7,212 nt of DNA, from positions 4,463 to 11,674 of the forward strand of contig DUZB01000015.1 of the NCBI GenBank assembly GCA_013349725.1, given 5' to 3'. Shown piece by piece: positions 5,151 through 7,212 of the stretch (its first letter is position 1; each line of letters starts with the position of its first letter). This DNA comes from Deltaproteobacteria bacterium (lineage in GTDB: Bacteria; Desulfobacterota; DSM-4660; Desulfatiglandales; Desulfatiglandaceae). The notes under the pieces were generated by a model. That model searched no databases. It saw only the letters and a program-made list of their open reading frames with translations, and was not told the origin of the DNA. The translations under genes and the position numbers were made by a program.

Positions 5151-7082
5151 TCAGTCAAGCCACCTCTCCCGCCACATCTCCCACATGAGAAGCGCCCACA
5201 GACGATAGCAATGGTTGGCCCTGCCGGAAATATGCTCTTTAAGCTGAGTTTCAACGCATCCGGAATCAAAAAGCCCTTCCCTTTTTAATCGACTCACTGA
5301 CAGGTAATCCGACAGCATTTCTTTCAGCTCGCCCCGAAACCATTTTTCTATGGGCACGCCAAACCCCATCTTCGGTCTTTCAAAGAGCGCCTCCGGCACA
5401 TAGCGGGACAGCAGTCTTCTGAGCAGGTACTTTCCCTTGCCCCTTTGGTATTTCAGGTGATCCGGCAGGCAGGAGGTGAATTCCACCACCCGATGATCCA
5501 GGAGCGGCACACGAACTTCCAGGCTTACGGCCATGCTGGCCCGATCCACTTTGGTCAGCATGGCATCGGGGAGGTAGGTTTTCTGGTCCACCCGCATGAG
5601 CCTCGAAAGGATCGGCCAACCTTCCGTCTCCCTGAACGTTTCTTCATATTGACTTTCCACAAGGCCCCTTTGAAGGAGATCCAACAACATCTCTTTCGGC
5701 CAGACCTGGATGGTCATTCGGTAAAGAGACTGGATATCTCCCCCCTGCATGAGGACCACCAGTTTCTGCCATTTTTCAGGGAAATTGGCTACATTGAACC
5801 GCTGCGGGAGGCGCATTCGCCAGGGCATATAGCATCTTTCCACCCAGGAAACAGGGATTTTCGCCAGCGCCGACCCCAGAGGACCCCTGGCCTTTTCCGG
5901 GACCCGTTGAAAAGCCGCTGCCATGGCCCGGGTGCTCCAGTAACGTACGTATCCTGCAAATTGTTCGTCTCCCCCGTCTCCTGAAAGGGCCACCGTTACA
6001 TGGGCACGGGCCAGTTGTGAAACCAGGAATGTGGGCACTGCGGACGCATCGGCAAAGGGCTCATCATAGATTTCCGGCAAGTGAGGAATGACCGCCAGCG
6101 CGTCTTTTGGACTGACATAAAATGAGGTGTGATCCGTTTTCAGATGCTCTGCCACTTTGGCGGCCCAGGGCGCTTCATTGAAACCAGGCTCATTGAAACC
6201 GATGCTGAAGGTTTTTACGGGGGCACTGCTCACCTTTTGCATCAGGGCCGCCACCATGGATGAATCGATTCCCCCGCTTAAAAGCCCCCCCAGAGGCACA
6301 TCGCTGATCAAACGATCGGACACGGCCTCCGTCAAAAGGCGGTCCAGTTCCTCCAGCGCATCCTCTTCCTGTTGAATGGGCATCGGAGGATGACCTTGAA
6401 GGTCGGGTAGGCTCCAGTAGGGTTTTATCTGCAAACGGCCTTTGCGGAACCTGGCAAAATGGCCTGGTAAAAGCTTGAAAGTATTCTTAAAGACCGTCCT
6501 TGGGGCGGGAATATATTGGTAATGCAGAAAGAGGGGAACCGCATCATGGTCAAGGTCCTTGGGAAAGTCCGATAAGCCCATAAGGGCTTTTAATTCGGAT
6601 GCGAAAAAAAGTTTATTTGACCCGGAAAAATAAAACAGGGGCTTGATACCCAGCCTGTCCCTGGCCAGGAACAGGCTCTCCTCCTTTTGGTCCCATAAGG
6701 CGAAAGCAAACATGCCGATAAATCGTTTCAGACAATCAATGCCCCAGTGGCAGTAGGCCTTGAGAACGACCTCAGTGTCGGTGTCGGTTTTAAAGGCATA
6801 TCCCAATCCTTTGAGGGTCTTTCGAATCTCCTTGAAATTATACACTTCACCATTATAGACGATTCGAACCAGGCCATCGTCGCTCGCCATGGGCTGGCGG
6901 CCGGCAATCGACAAATCAATCACGGACAATCTTCGATGCCCCAGTCCTATGCCATGCTTTTCATCAAAAAAAAGGCCCGAATCATTCGGGCCGCGGTGGG
7001 ACAACGTCAACAGGCTCTCGGGCAGAGATGCCTGCAACCAATCAAACTTGTCTTTTGAAATGAAACCCGCAATGCCGCACAT
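5151..7082 (-). CDS. asnB: Asparagine synthetase B, glutamine-hydrolysing (class II amidotransferase)
   Basis: This enzyme makes asparagine, or an amidated sugar-pathway product, from a carboxylate with ATP and glutamine-derived ammonia in the cytoplasm. The 643-residue protein starts MCGIAGF, with Cys2 the glutaminase nucleophile once Met is removed. The glutaminase domain (about 1-220) shows GHRRLSVIDL (48-57), GRQPM (61-65), YNGEVYN (76-82) and TDTEVVL (101-107). The synthetase domain shows the pyrophosphate loop SGGIDSS (269-275), SGDGGDE (367-373), LPDAMLTKVDRASMA (504-518), LEVRVPLLDH (521-530) and KMGFGVPI (571-578). All key residues are present. It is longer than E. coli AsnB (about 554) and fits the 600-650-residue type common in exopolysaccharide and lipopolysaccharide clusters. 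The ATG has AAGGAAAGG 11 bases upstream, overlapping the preceding gene's stop codon. Confidence 0.95.
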   Translation of the reverse strand: MCGIAGFISKDKFDWLQASLPESLLTLSHRGPNDSGLFFDEKHGIGLGHRRLSVIDLSIAGRQPMASDDGLVRIVYNGEVYNFKEIRKTLKGLGYAFKTDTDTEVVLKAYCHWGIDCLKRFIGMFAFALWDQKEESLFLARDRLGIKPLFYFSGSNKLFFASELKALMGLSDFPKDLDHDAVPLFLHYQYIPAPRTVFKNTFKLLPGHFARFRKGRLQIKPYWSLPDLQGHPPMPIQQEEDALEELDRLLTEAVSDRLISDVPLGGLLSGGIDSSMVAALMQKVSSAPVKTFSIGFNEPGFNEAPWAAKVAEHLKTDHTSFYVSPKDALAVIPHLPEIYDEPFADASAVPTFLVSQLARAHVTVALSGDGGDEQFAGYVRYWSTRAMAAAFQRVPEKARGPLGSALAKIPVSWVERCYMPWRMRLPQRFNVANFPEKWQKLVVLMQGGDIQSLYRMTIQVWPKEMLLDLLQRGLVESQYEETFRETEGWPILSRLMRVDQKTYLPDAMLTKVDRASMAVSLEVRVPLLDHRVVEFTSCLPDHLKYQRGKGKYLLRRLLSRYVPEALFERPKMGFGVPIEKWFRGELKEMLSDYLSVSRLKREGLFDSGCVETQLKEHISGRANHCYRLWALLMWEMWRERWLD

Positions 7083-7101
7083 ACAAATTTACGCCTTTCC
7101 T

Positions 7102-7212
7102 TTACGCCTTGTTTTCGCCATAAACCTTTTGACAACTGTTCCATACCTGCCGCCATCGCGGGATTTCCAGCGGATCCACCGGAATGGAGCGGTGCCGCAG
7201 AATTCGATAATC
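7102..7212 (-). CDS. C-terminal end of an unidentified protein (partial, possibly polysaccharide cluster)
   Basis: The frame entering at 7212 runs 36 codons to TAA at 7104-7102. The residues include LRHRSIPVDPLEIPRWRQ and end WNSCQKVYGENKA. Proline-rich sequence followed by an amphipathic helix looks like a natural protein tail. I do not recognise the family. The other two minus-strand frames are also open here, so the frame choice is not certain; this one is favoured because its stop codon lies 19 bases before asnB and overlaps that gene's ribosome binding site, a typical operon junction. A glycosyltransferase or other surface-polysaccharide enzyme would suit the asnB context, but that is a guess. 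Confidence 0.45.
   Translation of the reverse strand, partial: DYRILRHRSIPVDPLEIPRWRQVWNSCQKVYGENKA

Noticed and set aside
4931..5269. 112-codon minus-strand frame covering the asnB end and the following gap
   Set aside because: It overlaps asnB out of frame, its translation has no recognisable pattern, and no ribosome binding site supports the start.
5445..5984. 179-codon plus-strand frame opposite asnB
   Set aside because: It is antisense to conserved asnB synthetase-domain sequence and has no motif or start signal of its own.

Overview
All protein-coding genes seen here lie on the minus strand, so transcription runs from high to low coordinates. Base composition is moderate. The intergenic gaps carry short dispersed-type repeats (a cgcaaaga/cgcaaagg pair, a TTCCCACGCT...AGCGTGGGAA palindrome, GGTTTCCGG-like heptamers). 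Together with a tripartite TRAP importer next to an acyl-CoA ligase, this suggests a chromosomal segment of a Gram-negative, possibly anaerobic, bacterium of the former Deltaproteobacteria (Desulfobacterota). That assignment is inference; no rRNA or taxonomic marker is present.

Right part (5151-7212): the last 36 codons of an unidentified protein are followed, after 19 bases, by asnB, a complete class II glutamine-dependent asparagine synthetase. Such amidotransferases often sit in surface-polysaccharide clusters, so this is probably the downstream end of one. A weak terminator-like T-tract follows asnB.

Middle (1930-5150): a gap of about 260 bp holds a possible promoter and a long leader with an orphan, near-perfect ribosome binding site. 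Then come the three subunits of a TRAP transporter: DctP (periplasmic binding protein), DctQ (small membrane subunit) and DctM (large permease). DctQ and DctM overlap by 11 bases. Motifs in DctM and DctQ fit the mannitol/chloroaromatic (FcbT-type) branch rather than the C4-dicarboxylate branch.

Left part (1-1929): behind a 147-bp spacer that is largely one compound inverted repeat lies an AMP-forming acyl-CoA synthetase with all expected motifs. The simplest reading is an import-and-activate module: the TRAP system takes up an organic acid, perhaps aromatic or alicyclic, and the ligase converts it to a CoA thioester for catabolism. The substrate cannot be read from the sequence. The final 258 bases are non-coding, carry repeats and a weak terminator-like hairpin, and end with what looks like the start codon and ribosome binding site of a further minus-strand gene.

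No CRISPR, tRNA, transposase, phage or defence gene was seen. Gene content is ordinary; the less ordinary material is in the intergenic repeats and the dctP leader.
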